Shown here: positions 51,937 to 62,055 of the stretch, piece by piece | Position numbering within the stretch: position 1 is the stretch's first letter | Layout of the letters: each line of letters begins with the position of its first letter | Assembly: GCF_018736045.1 (NCBI RefSeq) | Contig: NZ_CP076133.1 | Span: forward strand, 744,001-808,000 | DNA length: 64,000 nucleotides | From: Flammeovirga yaeyamensis | Lineage (GTDB): Bacteria > Bacteroidota > Bacteroidia > Cytophagales > Flammeovirgaceae | Direction: 5' to 3' | Notes under the pieces: generated by a model | What the model saw: the letters and a program-made list of their open reading frames with translations, nothing else | Told to the model about the DNA's origin: nothing | Database searches by the model: none | Position numbers and translations under genes: made by a program

Positions 51937-51971
51937 ACAAAAAAAGGAACCACCTCTCAGCAGTTCCTTTT
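51937..51971 (-). terminator. Terminator of the sulfatase-GH2 operon
   Basis: On the minus strand, AAAAGGAAC and GTTCCTTTT form a stem around a 12-base loop, with TTTTTTTG after it. It lies about 32 bases after the last sulfatase stop. Confidence 0.8.
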
Positions 51972-52002
51972 GTTAGTCTTTAATAGTAATCCTAGTCAAG
52001 AA

Positions 52003-53553
52003 TTACTGTAATTCTAATTCTTTCGAAGAAGAGAAATTAGCACCACGCATTGCAGTAAATTCCTTCATTAACTTTTGAGTTAATTCTGGATTTTCCTTTG
52101 CAATGTTTTTCGTTTGTGCAGGATCTTCTTTCAAATTGTATAGCTGTATGTTTTCTGAATTCCCAAGCTCAATATTCACTTGTTTATTCAATTTGTTGCC
52201 TTTATAGGCTGGGATAAGAACAAAGTCACCTTTTCTAAATGATGTTTTTGTATTTGCTTCCAAAATCAAGCTTTCTCTACCCACTTTGCTTTCGCCAAGT
52301 AAAGCAGGAAGAACGTTCTCAGCATCTGAAGTTTTGATATCGCTACCTACTAAAGCGGCTAAAGAGTTGATCATGTCCATCTGACAAACTAAAGCATTTG
52401 ATTTTGAAGGTTGAATTTTTCCTTTCCAGTAAGTGATGAATGGAACGTGTGTACCTGCATCAAATAATGAGTATTTACCACCACGTAAACCACCTTTAGG
52501 ATCGTGCTTACCGATTAATTCTACTGCATCGTCATAATAACCGTCGTTTAATACAGGACCATTATCAGATGAGAAGATAATTAAAGTATTTTCTTCGATA
52601 CCCGCTTTGCGGATCGATCTTAATAACTCACCAATACACCAATCTGCTTCCATAATTACATCACCTCTTGGTCCCATTCCCGATGATCCTACAAAACGAG
52701 GATGTGGCGTTCTTGGAACGTGTGGTTGTTGCATTGTGTAAGCAAGGAAGAATGGTTTATCACCTTTCGATTTCTCCGAGATAAATTCTTTTACTTTACC
52801 TAAGAAATGATCTGCCATGTCTACATCGCTCCAAAGTGCCGATTTACCACCTTTCATGAAACCGATTCTAGGAATACCGTTCACGATAGAGTTGTTATGA
52901 CCGTGGTGCCACTTCATAGTCAACATCTCAGGATTAGTCAATGCTGTAGGTTCGCCATCGAAGTTCTTGTTGTAGTCGATTTCGATAGGATCGTTTTTGT
53001 CCAAACCAACCACGTCGCCATTCTCGATATATACCGTTGGTACACGGTCTTGAGTGGCTGCCATGATGTAAGAGTGGTCAAAGCCGACTTCGTTTGGCCC
53101 TGGAGAGATATGCTCGTTCCAGTTTTTGTCGTGCGTACCTAAACCAAGGTGCCACTTACCAATAATACCTGTTTCATAACCTGCCGATTGTAACATTTTC
53201 GGAAGAGTCATTTGTTCAGTACTAATTAGCATTGGTGCTGAACCAGGAAGGATTTGTGCATTTTTTCTCCAAGGATATTCACCTGTAAAGGCCGCATATC
53301 TCGAAGGAGTACATGTAGCAGAAGAAGCATAACCGTTGGAGAAGTTTACTCCACCGTTTGCCAATTCATCCATGTGAGGTGTTTTTAATTCTGTCGCACC
53401 ATTCGCACTGATGTCGCCATACCCCAAGTCATCCATATATACAAAGATGATATTGGGTTTTTGAGTGGCTGTCGTTTCTGTTGTTGTTGTTTTTTGACAT
53501 CCCCAAGCTGAAAAAATCAAGGGAACCAAAAATAATAATCTGTTCAATTTCAT
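52003..53553 (-). CDS. S1-family sulfatase, lipoprotein
   Basis: This 516-residue protein has a lipoprotein signal (LIFSAWGCQK, cysteine 19) and the S1 layout: PNIIFVYMDDLGYGDISANG, the formylglycine motif C-T-P-S-R at residue 81 (SATCTPSRYAAFTGEYPWR), GKWHLGLGTHD, AYTMQQPHVPRTPHP and LIIFSSDNGPVLNDG. The cysteine would be converted to formylglycine in the periplasm by an enzyme not in the window. It is the last gene of the four-gene minus-strand operon (597, 566, 831 and 516 residues, gaps of 3, 15 and 8 bases). The substrate should be a sulfated galactan oligosaccharide (inference). Confidence 0.9.
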   Translation of the reverse strand: MKLNRLLFLVPLIFSAWGCQKTTTTETTATQKPNIIFVYMDDLGYGDISANGATELKTPHMDELANGGVNFSNGYASSATCTPSRYAAFTGEYPWRKNAQILPGSAPMLISTEQMTLPKMLQSAGYETGIIGKWHLGLGTHDKNWNEHISPGPNEVGFDHSYIMAATQDRVPTVYIENGDVVGLDKNDPIEIDYNKNFDGEPTALTNPEMLTMKWHHGHNNSIVNGIPRIGFMKGGKSALWSDVDMADHFLGKVKEFISEKSKGDKPFFLAYTMQQPHVPRTPHPRFVGSSGMGPRGDVIMEADWCIGELLRSIRKAGIEENTLIIFSSDNGPVLNDGYYDDAVELIGKHDPKGGLRGGKYSLFDAGTHVPFITYWKGKIQPSKSNALVCQMDMINSLAALVGSDIKTSDAENVLPALLGESKVGRESLILEANTKTSFRKGDFVLIPAYKGNKLNKQVNIELGNSENIQLYNLKEDPAQTKNIAKENPELTQKLMKEFTAMRGANFSSSKELELQ

Positions 53554-53561
53554 CTTTTATT

Positions 53562-56057
53562 TCAAAGTGATGGTTGAAATTTAATTTCTACAGTGGCTTC
53601 TTGTAAACCTTTTGATGTTGCTTTTAAAGTAATAGGAGTTACCCCACCTCTTTTACTTTGCACAATAGCTAAAGCTAAACCATTAAAGACTTCCATTTTA
53701 TCACCTTTCAAGTTCGTTACAGATGAAGAATTACCGTTACCTACGCCTGCGATTGTGCCGTCTCCTACTATTTCAAATTGTAGATTATTTGATGCAGTGT
53801 AGCAGAAATTCCCCTCTTTATCGACAACTTTAGCAGTGATATAAGAAAGATCTTTGCCATCAGATGCAATTAACGACCTATCTGCTTCTAAAACAATATG
53901 ATGCGGTTTTCCCCCCGTTTTTATGACCTTTTCAGCCACTTTTTTACCATTATTGAAAGCAATTACCTTGATTTCACCAGGTTGATAAGGAACATCCCAG
54001 CTTAAACGGTACTTCGACATCATAGGGCCTTTTTCTTTCCAGTCTCTATGTGTCATTGGTAACGCCGTTAAATCTTTTCCTTTCACTTTTTTACCCATTG
54101 ACTTTCCATTCACGAAAAGCTCCACTTCTTCTGCATTTGTAAATGCTTGTACTGGGATAATTTCTCCTTCTTTTCCTTCCCAATTCCAGTGAGGTAAAAC
54201 GTGTACCATTGGTTCTTTTGTCCACTGACTTTGGTACAGGTAGAATCTATCTTTAGGGAAGCCACATAAATCGACTGCTCCGAAGAACGACGAGTGTACC
54301 GGCCAATCACTGTTCCATAAACCATTCGTCTTATTATCACGACCACCAAAAGGAGTAGGTTCTCCAAGGTAATCAAAACCTGTCCACATAAACTCACCCA
54401 AAATACGAGGTGATTTTTCCAACATCTCAAATTCTAAATCTGGAGGATACGCCCAAGGAGGACCCACCAAATCGTAACTTGTCACTTGTAAAGATCCCTC
54501 AGCGACCTTTGGTTCACGAGGTAAATCGTAATGTCCTCTAGAACTTGTACAAGAAGAAGTTTCCGAACCGTAAACGATCCATTCAGGATGCTCTTTCAAG
54601 ATGTTTTCATAACGCATTGGGAAGTAGTTGAAGCCCACAATATCGATCTCATGTGCTAGTTTATTCACAATAGCCAATGGGTGATAGTTAAACCCAGCTG
54701 TCACAGGACGAGAAGTATCTTCCGATTTTACAATCTTCGCTAAACGTCTTGTTTCTTTCCAACCGTCTTTTCTTGTTTGCTCTAAAATCTCATTACCAAT
54801 ACTCCACATCACAATCGACGGGTGATTACGATCTCTTCTGATAAAATCTCTTAGATCACGTTCACTATATTCTTCGTAATGCTTATTGTATCCGTTTTCT
54901 ACCTTACCGATCTTCCACTCATCAAATGCTTCGTCTATGACTAAAAGTCCCATTTCGTCGCAAAGATCTAGAAGTATTTCTGATGGAGGGTTGTGAGATG
55001 TTCTAATCGCATTCACACCCATATCTTTCATAATCTGTAATTGTCTCTCTTTCGCTCTTTTATTCACTGCAGAGCCCAAAGGACCTTGATCATGATGTAG
55101 ACAAACTCCTTGGAATTTCACCTGCTTACCATTTAGTAAGAAACCTTTATCTGCATAGAATTCGATTGTTCTTACACCAAATCTAGAAGTAATTTTATCT
55201 AACTCAGTTTCTCCATCTTTCACAAAAGTGATCGCCTTATACAAATGCGGATCTTCCATTGTCCACAATTGAGGCTTTTGGATGTTCAACTCAAGTTGTG
55301 CAGTTTGTTGGGTGTTAGCATCAAGTGCTACTTTCTTAGAAGATTTATCGATAGTGTTTCCTTTCGCATCAACAATAATAGTTTCTAAAGTAACATTCGA
55401 TTTTTTATCCAAGCTGTTCGTCAAATCTACTCCAATATTTACCTTGGCTGCAGCTTCAGTAATTTCTGGAGTAGTAATAAATGTACCATCATGAGCAATA
55501 TGAACAGGGTTCTTATATTCTACCCAAACATCTCTATAAATACCTGCTCCAGGATACCAACGCGCACTTAATTCTTCTGGATTACATTTTACTGCTATCG
55601 TGTTGTTCTGACCAAATTGGATCGCCTCAGTCATGTCCAATTCGAAACCAATATAACCGTAAGGACGTTCACCTACTTTTTTACCGTTCACGAACACCTC
55701 TGCTTGGTTCATTACGCCTTCGAAGTAGATAAAAGCCTTTTTATTTTCTAGCTTTTTAGGAACAAAGAATTCTTTTCTATACCAAGCCTGACCGTGGAAA
55801 GGAAGTCCTCCACTACGGGCATTGTATTTTTTATCGAAAGGTCCTTCTACCGCCCAATCGTGTGGTAATTCTAATGTTCTCCAATCTTTATCGCTAAACT
55901 CAGTATTTTTAGCATTTGGTAATTCTCCTTTAGAGAATCGCCAATTATCGTTAAAGCTCACCGGCTCTAAACTTTCTAAATCTTGTTGGGGCACCTGCTG
56001 TGAGCAAGACATGACGGTACATAATAGACCGACCCCTAATGCTTTAAATGTATTCAT
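53562..56057 (-). CDS. GH2 beta-galactosidase-type lipoprotein
   Basis: This 831-residue protein has a lipoprotein signal (LLCTVMSCSQ, cysteine 18). The sugar-binding domain (WYRKEFFVPKKLENKKAFIY, IYRDVWVEYKNP) and immunoglobulin-like domain precede the GH2 barrel, with acid/base E423 in NHPSIVMWSIGNE and nucleophile E499 in WIVYGSETS. The family IRTSHNPPSEILLDLCDEMG and LLVIDEAFDEW segments are present. The C-terminal DUF4982-like and beta domains are intact (EVELFVNGKSMGK). GH2 enzymes release beta-galactose, glucuronate or mannose from the non-reducing end. Here galactose from desulfated galactan is likely. It lies between two sulfatase genes in one operon. Confidence 0.92.
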   Translation of the reverse strand: MNTFKALGVGLLCTVMSCSQQVPQQDLESLEPVSFNDNWRFSKGELPNAKNTEFSDKDWRTLELPHDWAVEGPFDKKYNARSGGLPFHGQAWYRKEFFVPKKLENKKAFIYFEGVMNQAEVFVNGKKVGERPYGYIGFELDMTEAIQFGQNNTIAVKCNPEELSARWYPGAGIYRDVWVEYKNPVHIAHDGTFITTPEITEAAAKVNIGVDLTNSLDKKSNVTLETIIVDAKGNTIDKSSKKVALDANTQQTAQLELNIQKPQLWTMEDPHLYKAITFVKDGETELDKITSRFGVRTIEFYADKGFLLNGKQVKFQGVCLHHDQGPLGSAVNKRAKERQLQIMKDMGVNAIRTSHNPPSEILLDLCDEMGLLVIDEAFDEWKIGKVENGYNKHYEEYSERDLRDFIRRDRNHPSIVMWSIGNEILEQTRKDGWKETRRLAKIVKSEDTSRPVTAGFNYHPLAIVNKLAHEIDIVGFNYFPMRYENILKEHPEWIVYGSETSSCTSSRGHYDLPREPKVAEGSLQVTSYDLVGPPWAYPPDLEFEMLEKSPRILGEFMWTGFDYLGEPTPFGGRDNKTNGLWNSDWPVHSSFFGAVDLCGFPKDRFYLYQSQWTKEPMVHVLPHWNWEGKEGEIIPVQAFTNAEEVELFVNGKSMGKKVKGKDLTALPMTHRDWKEKGPMMSKYRLSWDVPYQPGEIKVIAFNNGKKVAEKVIKTGGKPHHIVLEADRSLIASDGKDLSYITAKVVDKEGNFCYTASNNLQFEIVGDGTIAGVGNGNSSSVTNLKGDKMEVFNGLALAIVQSKRGGVTPITLKATSKGLQEATVEIKFQPSL

Positions 56058-56072
56058 TTCAATTTCTTTTGC

Positions 56073-57773
56073 TTAATCGTGGATTAACGCAGGATGTTTG
56101 TCCTTATATTCTTGAGCGGATTCAGTAGTAAAGCGTTCTACAAGTGGTTGGCCTGTTCCTCTTGCTGCCTTAATTTCTGTATCCCAAGCTTTTCTTAATT
56201 CTTCTAATTTGTCTTTGTATTGATCATCACTCGCTAAATTGTTTAGCTCATTTGGATCTTCCGAAAGATGATATAATTCCTCATACACAGGAGCTTCTCC
56301 TTCTAAAGAGCTTTCTGCAAAGCTTCTGTAAACAGGAATTTCCTTATCGTTCATACCGTACAAAACACTATTTACGTTGATTCCCAAAGCCTTCGCATAT
56401 TTGATGCGTTTAGAGGCAGAGAACGTCTCGTTTTTATAGTATCTGATGTACTTCCATTCTTGATTTTGTACAGCCTCACATCTAGGATTACCAAAGTGAG
56501 TCGACCAAAGGTTTTCGGTGAATACATACGATCTAAACTCTGCTTCTTCGTTGATTAACAAAGGAGTCACATCTCTACCTTGATACACCTCCGGAATATC
56601 AATTCCAGCATTGGCTAACATAGTAGGAGCGATATCAATACTTTGCACCAAAGCATCGTTTCTATGTACTCTTTTCTTCTTAGGAATTCTTGGATCGTAC
56701 ACAATCGTCGATACTTTTGTACAGTACTCATACAATAATGCCTTACCACCAAGACCATACTGTCCCATCAATAAACCATGGTCAGAGGAGAAGATAATGA
56801 TCGTATTTTTATCTAATTTCAGTTCTTTTAATTTATCCTGAAGGTGACCTACCAAGCGATCAATACCTGTCATTGCTTGATACTGACGAATTAATCTTTC
56901 CTTAGTTAACTCCGGCGTATCCACATGATCATAAATCGTTTGTCTGTCTTCCACTCTCAATAAATCTGCAGGAAGCTTAGGCGCTTTGATGTCCTTTTTA
57001 GCGATATAATTCTCCGGTAAAGGAATCTCCTGATCTCTCAAGAAGCTTTTGTAAATTTCATCATCACCTTCTCTTTGTTGCATTGTTGATGTACTCGCTC
57101 CATGAGGTAAGTTGAAACACAAGTTGATCAAGAAAGGCTGATCTGTAGGACGACCTTCCATCACCTTAAACGCTTCTTTAATTCTGAACTCATTGTTATC
57201 CAAAACATCAAAAGCAGCTTCTTCTACAATCTCGATTTGAGTATCATTTTCGGCGCCTCTAAAGATTTTATGGCGGTCTTTAGGATAGAAACCCAAGTGT
57301 CTGTGTCCTCCATAGAAGTAATCGAAGGAGTTCTCCATGACCATCGACTTGTAGCCATTTTTTCCAAGAGGAGTGTGGTTCTTACCAATGTAAGCCGTAA
57401 AGTAACCTGCTTTTCTCATCACCATAGGGTAGGAGTTTTGCCAAGCTTCTTCCGAAAGTGCAGTAGCCGAATTAAAGTTGACACCATGCTTTCTTTCGTA
57501 TTGCGACATCAACATAGACACTCTACTTGGCATACAAATAGGACTGGTGATGTGTGCATTGGTAAACAACGTTCCTTCATTCGCTAAACGATCGATATGA
57601 GGCGTTTTCACTACTTTATTTCCCGTTACACTTAAGTAATCGTAAGGCTGATCGTCCGTTAATATGAAAATGATATTTGGTCGTTGTTCCTTACTCTTCT
57701 TCTGAGCATTTGATGTTGACACACAGGCAAGTAAGCAACCAAAAATTATAAGTAATCGATTCATTGTATTCAT
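56073..57773 (-). CDS. S1-family sulfatase, exported
   Basis: This 566-residue protein has a signal peptide (residues about 1-24, ending SNAQ). The S1 motifs are RPNIIFILTDDQPYDYLSVT, the formylglycine site C-M-P-S-R at residue 80 (SPICMPSRVSMLMSQYERKH) and NTIIIFSSDHGLLMGQYGLG. It belongs to the CxPSR group with a SSDHG motif, as in choline-sulfatase-like and several algal-glycan sulfatases. Subfamily assignment would indicate which galactose carbon it desulfates. It is the second gene of the operon. Confidence 0.9.
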   Translation of the reverse strand: MNTMNRLLIIFGCLLACVSTSNAQKKSKEQRPNIIFILTDDQPYDYLSVTGNKVVKTPHIDRLANEGTLFTNAHITSPICMPSRVSMLMSQYERKHGVNFNSATALSEEAWQNSYPMVMRKAGYFTAYIGKNHTPLGKNGYKSMVMENSFDYFYGGHRHLGFYPKDRHKIFRGAENDTQIEIVEEAAFDVLDNNEFRIKEAFKVMEGRPTDQPFLINLCFNLPHGASTSTMQQREGDDEIYKSFLRDQEIPLPENYIAKKDIKAPKLPADLLRVEDRQTIYDHVDTPELTKERLIRQYQAMTGIDRLVGHLQDKLKELKLDKNTIIIFSSDHGLLMGQYGLGGKALLYEYCTKVSTIVYDPRIPKKKRVHRNDALVQSIDIAPTMLANAGIDIPEVYQGRDVTPLLINEEAEFRSYVFTENLWSTHFGNPRCEAVQNQEWKYIRYYKNETFSASKRIKYAKALGINVNSVLYGMNDKEIPVYRSFAESSLEGEAPVYEELYHLSEDPNELNNLASDDQYKDKLEELRKAWDTEIKAARGTGQPLVERFTTESAQEYKDKHPALIHD

Positions 57774-57776
57774 TAT

Positions 57777-59570
57777 TTAGCTTTCGGTATTTGTCAGTTT
57801 ATTGACATACAAGTAATACGCTCCTTGTTTTTTATTTTCTTTCGTGATAAAGAAAGCTTCCAAAGTTGTTTCCCCTTTTGGTACTTCAACTGTAAAGCTT
57901 ACCTCGTTCCCTTTCTTCTTGATGTCCTCCGACCATGTCTGATCACCGATTCTTAAACCTGCTTTATGAACATCAAATACTTTTCCTTTTGGCAGGTAGT
58001 AACCTTCCATTTTCGATTTGTACTCAGGAGCCACTTCATTGTTCATTAAGTGTGCTTCTTCAGGGTAACGCTTCAAAATAAATTCGTACTTACCGGTAGT
58101 TGTAAAGTCCACTCTCCACTCACCGTTTCCTTCTACACCTTTACGAATCAATTTCTGATTCCAAGGAATTTGAGCTTCTTCTTCTACATGCCAATCGTGA
58201 GCCGTTAAGAAAGCAGATTTCGATTCCTTAGCCCCCAATAAGATATAAGGGAACTGACCGAATGATTTCTCCTGATCTGCCCAATTGTCTTCGTAAGCCT
58301 GACGTAATTCTTTTACCAATGCTGGATGCTGATCTGCGATATCTTTCTTTTGAGCAGGATCTGTAGATAAATCATATAACTCTGTTCCGTTCACTAATCT
58401 CCAATTGCCTTTCATAGTGTATGATTTTCTCCACTTCACAGGATATTCCAAACGTTGAGAATCCCCAATCAAAGTTCTATTAGGCAACTCACTTTTTGAT
58501 GTTAAAGACTTCGTGATATCCATCCCATCAAAATCAATATTATCGGTGTTTTTGATGTTACACAAGTTCATCAGCGTCGGAAGTAAATCGATATGTGCTG
58601 TTAAGTCGTTCATATCGTATCCCTTTTGGATGTTCCCGTCTTTCCAATAAATAAAACAGGGTACTCTGTGTCCACCTTCGTATTCAGAACCTTTGTGTCC
58701 TCTCATATCGGCAGTGAATCCTTGTTTGCCCGCACCAAATGCAGTACCGTTGTCGGTCATGAAAATAAGGATAGTGTTATCTGCAATTCCCCATTCTTCT
58801 AGTTTGTTTCTTAGTATTCCAAGGTTATCATCTACTTGAGTAATTAAACCATAGAATTTTGATAATGTCTTGTTTAAGCCTTTGTCTAAGTAAGGTGTTA
58901 CATAGTGTTGTTCTACGTTCAATGGACCGTGAGGAGCATTGGTCGAAATGTAGCAGAAGAAAGGATTGTCTTTGTTCTTTTCGATAAAGTTCATTGCCGA
59001 GTTAAACCACACTTCAGTACAGTGGCCAGGCATTTGCTTTTCTACACCGTTATGGATGTACGTATCGTCAAAGTAATCGTTGTTCCAGAAGTCAGGCGTT
59101 TGTCCAACACCACCGCCACCGTGAGTAAGCACTTCTTGGAAACCTCTAAATCTTGGATTGTAAGGGTAATTATCACCTAAATGCCACTTACCAAACATTG
59201 CCGTTTTATAGCCATTTTGAGCGAAAATATCCGCCATTGTTTTTTCATCTTCATATAAAATCGATCTTCCCATCACAGTGTGCCAAACACCTACACGATT
59301 GGCATATCTACCCGTCATAATCGAAGATCTTGATGGAGCACAAGTAGGGCTCACATGGAAATTGGTTAATCGGACACTCTCACTATGCAGTTGATCCATA
59401 TGTGGAGTATCAATCATTTTATTGCCATGAGCACCAATATCCCCATAACCCTGATCGTCTGTAATAATTAAGATCACGTTAGGAGGAGTATCATTTGATG
59501 CTGTTTGATTTTTTGCACAACTGCCTAGGATTAGAAGCAGTCCAATAGAAAAAAAGTAAGATAATCTCAT
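57777..59570 (-). CDS. S1-family sulfatase, lipoprotein, with C-terminal beta domain
   Basis: This 597-residue protein has a lipoprotein signal (LLLILGSCAKN, cysteine 18). The motifs are PNVILIITDDQGYGDIGAHG, the formylglycine site C-A-P-S-R at residue 77 (SPTCAPSRSSIMTGRYANRV), TAMFGKWHLGDNYPYNPRF and ILIFMTDNGTAFG. About 120 residues at the C-terminus (GEWRVDFTTTGKYEFILKRY; VSFTVEVPKGETTLEAFF) form an extra beta-sandwich, which is rarer in S1 enzymes and could bind glycan. It opens the operon, and the terminator of the GH3 gene lies just upstream. Confidence 0.9.
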   Translation of the reverse strand: MRLSYFFSIGLLLILGSCAKNQTASNDTPPNVILIITDDQGYGDIGAHGNKMIDTPHMDQLHSESVRLTNFHVSPTCAPSRSSIMTGRYANRVGVWHTVMGRSILYEDEKTMADIFAQNGYKTAMFGKWHLGDNYPYNPRFRGFQEVLTHGGGGVGQTPDFWNNDYFDDTYIHNGVEKQMPGHCTEVWFNSAMNFIEKNKDNPFFCYISTNAPHGPLNVEQHYVTPYLDKGLNKTLSKFYGLITQVDDNLGILRNKLEEWGIADNTILIFMTDNGTAFGAGKQGFTADMRGHKGSEYEGGHRVPCFIYWKDGNIQKGYDMNDLTAHIDLLPTLMNLCNIKNTDNIDFDGMDITKSLTSKSELPNRTLIGDSQRLEYPVKWRKSYTMKGNWRLVNGTELYDLSTDPAQKKDIADQHPALVKELRQAYEDNWADQEKSFGQFPYILLGAKESKSAFLTAHDWHVEEEAQIPWNQKLIRKGVEGNGEWRVDFTTTGKYEFILKRYPEEAHLMNNEVAPEYKSKMEGYYLPKGKVFDVHKAGLRIGDQTWSEDIKKKGNEVSFTVEVPKGETTLEAFFITKENKKQGAYYLYVNKLTNTES

Positions 59571-59585
59571 CGTAATAGTCGGATA

Positions 59586-59629
59586 ATAAAAAGAGAAATG
59601 GGAAGTAAATAAGGGTGCTTCCCATTTCT
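59586..59629 (-). terminator. Terminator of the GH3 gene
   Basis: On the minus strand, AGAAATGGGAAG and CTTCCCATTTCT pair perfectly around a 13-base loop and are followed by CTTTTTATTATCC. It separates the GH3 gene from the sulfatase operon. Confidence 0.85.
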
Positions 59630-59643
59630 AAATCTTCTCGTTA

Positions 59644-61842
59644 TTATTTATTTATAGTCACACTCTTTGCGCTTAGTGTAGCGCCAAGTTCTTTACTTCT
59701 AGGCATTGGCGAAGCACTGCCAATAGAAACCGTAAGTTTACCTCTTGGATTCACTTCCTTACCTTCGTCATCAAAGATGATTCTCTTATCTTGAGGAATA
59801 GTGAATGATATTTCTTTTGATTGTCCCGGAGCTAAACGAACTCTTTGGAAGTCCTTTAAAGAGTGGTTTGGAGCACCGAATTTTACCTCATAATCTGATA
59901 AGTACAATTGTACTACTTCTTCAGCTTCAACAGTACCTTTGTTGGTTACTGTTACAGTAGCTACTAAATCTTCTTTCGACTTAATTTTATCTTTGTTGAA
60001 TTTGATATCGCTATAGTCGAATTGCGTATAAGTAAGACCGTAACCGAATGGGTATAAAGGATCCACATCCATGTAGCGGTACGTTCTACCTTCCATAGTG
60101 TAATCGTCGTATGCCGGAAGTTGGTCTAACGATTTAGGGAACGTTAATGGTAATTTACCTGAAGGTGATTCGTTACCGAAAACGATATCTGCAATAGCTT
60201 CACCACCTTCTTGACCAGGATACCAAGCAAATAGAATAGCATCTGCTACATCAACAATGTCCATCAAGTTCATCGGGCTACCGCCAGTAATAATCACAAT
60301 CAAAGGATTTTTTGATTTCGATTTGATCTTCTTCAAGTAGTCGATTTGATTTTGAGGAAGTTTGATGTTGTTTCTATCACCTTTAGCATCCGATGCAATG
60401 GCTTCACCTTCTTCACCTTCGATCAATCCTGAGATACCAACAACCGCAATACAAGCATCAGCAGAAGCGGCCTCGCCAGTTGACCAATCGATAGGGTTTA
60501 CATTTGGACGATCCAATAAAATACCTTGCTTGTAGTTGATACTTGTTCCCAAGCTCACTTTACTTACAATACCCTCTAAGATGTTCGTCATTGTACCACT
60601 CATACCGAAGTAGTTACCCAATAACACTTCCGAGTTGTTAGCGTTAGGTCCTACCACATAAAGTGTTCTAATATCTTTCTTTAAAGGAAGTGCGTTATTA
60701 TCATTTTTAAGTAGTACAGCTGATTTTAAAGCCGCTTCGTATGCTAAACGTCTGTGTGTATGACACCCTACAGTATCTGAACTTACATTATTAAAAGGGT
60801 TGATTTCTTTTGGATCTAATAAACCCAATTTGATTCTAGTTCTTAGTAAGTTAGTTAAGCGTTCATCAACTTCTTTCTCAGTAATAAGACCTTGATCTAT
60901 AGCCGCAACAACACTTTCTTTGTATACTTTACCACAGTTTAAATCAGTTCCTGCTTTGATGGCAGCAGCTGTTGCCTCTGCTCCGTCTTTATACACTTTA
61001 TGGTGGGCATAGAAGTCTAAAATAGCACCACAATCAGATACTACATGACCATCAAATCCCCATTCTTTTCTTAAAATATCGTCTAAAAGTAACTCAGAAC
61101 CACAAGCTGGCTCACCAAATACTCTGTTATACGCACCCATCACTGCTTCAACATCTCCATCTACTACCAATGTTTTGAAAGCAGGTAAATATGTTTCTCT
61201 GAAATCTTTCATCGAAGGAACTGCATCAAAAACGTGACGGTCTTCTTCTGGACCAGAGTGAACCGCATAGTGCTTAGCACAAGCAGCAGCTTGTAAATAC
61301 TTATCGTGATCTCCTTGTAAACCTTTTACAAAGTGTAAACCCATCTGACCAGATAAATATGGATCCTCTCCATAAGTTTCCTGACCACGACCCCAACGAG
61401 GGTCTCTAAAGATGTTTACGTTTGGTGACCAGAAAGTAAGACCAGCATATCTACTTCTGTTATCCATTTCTTGAGCGACTAAGAATTTTGCTCTTGCCTC
61501 AGCACCAATAGCAGTACCAATATTTTGCAATAAATCTTTGTCGAAAGTGGCAGCCATACCGATTGCCTGAGGGAACACAGTGGCTCTACCATTTCTTGCA
61601 ACACCATGTAACGCTTCGTTCCACCAATTATAAGTAGGAATATGTAAACGAGGAATACCCTCACTAACGTCGATTAATTGAGACGCTTTTTCCTCTAGAG
61701 TCATAGCACCTAAAAGTGCTTCGATTCTTTCATCTGTATCTCTATACGGATCAAGCCAAATAAATTCTTCTTCTTGAGCCTTTAGCTGAGTTGTTGTTGT
61801 TAGGAATAGGAACCCTAAAAAATAAGTTGTAATTCTTTTCAT
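59644..61842 (-). CDS. GH3 beta-glycosidase, exported
   Basis: This 732-residue protein has a signal peptide (about residues 1-22). The GH3 N-terminal barrel includes ERIEALLGAMTLEEKASQLI, IPTYNWWNEALHGVARNG, AACAKHYAVHSGPEEDRH and the nucleophile D270 in GFDGHVVSDCGAI. The second domain includes RTLYVVGPNANNSEVLLGNY and DAILFAWYPGQEGGEAIADI, and a fibronectin-like domain ends it (EVVQLYLSDYEVKFGAPNHS). The layout is that of beta-glucosidase, beta-xylosidase and related enzymes. The WWNEALHGV motif is usual for the xylosidase/glucosidase branch. It releases a terminal sugar, here probably from galactan or mixed oligosaccharides (inference). It lies between the GH2 gene and the sulfatase operon. 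Confidence 0.9.
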   Translation of the reverse strand: MKRITTYFLGFLFLTTTTQLKAQEEEFIWLDPYRDTDERIEALLGAMTLEEKASQLIDVSEGIPRLHIPTYNWWNEALHGVARNGRATVFPQAIGMAATFDKDLLQNIGTAIGAEARAKFLVAQEMDNRSRYAGLTFWSPNVNIFRDPRWGRGQETYGEDPYLSGQMGLHFVKGLQGDHDKYLQAAACAKHYAVHSGPEEDRHVFDAVPSMKDFRETYLPAFKTLVVDGDVEAVMGAYNRVFGEPACGSELLLDDILRKEWGFDGHVVSDCGAILDFYAHHKVYKDGAEATAAAIKAGTDLNCGKVYKESVVAAIDQGLITEKEVDERLTNLLRTRIKLGLLDPKEINPFNNVSSDTVGCHTHRRLAYEAALKSAVLLKNDNNALPLKKDIRTLYVVGPNANNSEVLLGNYFGMSGTMTNILEGIVSKVSLGTSINYKQGILLDRPNVNPIDWSTGEAASADACIAVVGISGLIEGEEGEAIASDAKGDRNNIKLPQNQIDYLKKIKSKSKNPLIVIITGGSPMNLMDIVDVADAILFAWYPGQEGGEAIADIVFGNESPSGKLPLTFPKSLDQLPAYDDYTMEGRTYRYMDVDPLYPFGYGLTYTQFDYSDIKFNKDKIKSKEDLVATVTVTNKGTVEAEEVVQLYLSDYEVKFGAPNHSLKDFQRVRLAPGQSKEISFTIPQDKRIIFDDEGKEVNPRGKLTVSIGSASPMPRSKELGATLSAKSVTINK

Positions 61843-61974
61843 TTCAAAAACGCTGTTTAGTTATTCATTTGCTTAGGTAGACAATATAGCTACTTCAGAA
61901 GATGATATTTCAAATTTATATTATTTAAACAGGTTCATCGGTAGTTTATTTGTTTGATTAAGGGGGGAGAAATT

Positions 61975-62011
61975 AAAAACCCTCATAGAAGGTTACTCTA
62001 TGAGGGTTTTT
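61975..62011. terminator. Bidirectional-type terminator between the GH2 and GH3 genes
   Basis: AAAACCCTCATAGA pairs with TCTATGAGGGTTTT around about 7 bases, with T runs on both strands. For the minus-strand GH2 gene ending at 62056 it is the terminator. Confidence 0.85.
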
Positions 62012-62055
62012 GTCGTCGGTCGTCTTATTTCGTCTCAATTAAAAATAGAAGAAAA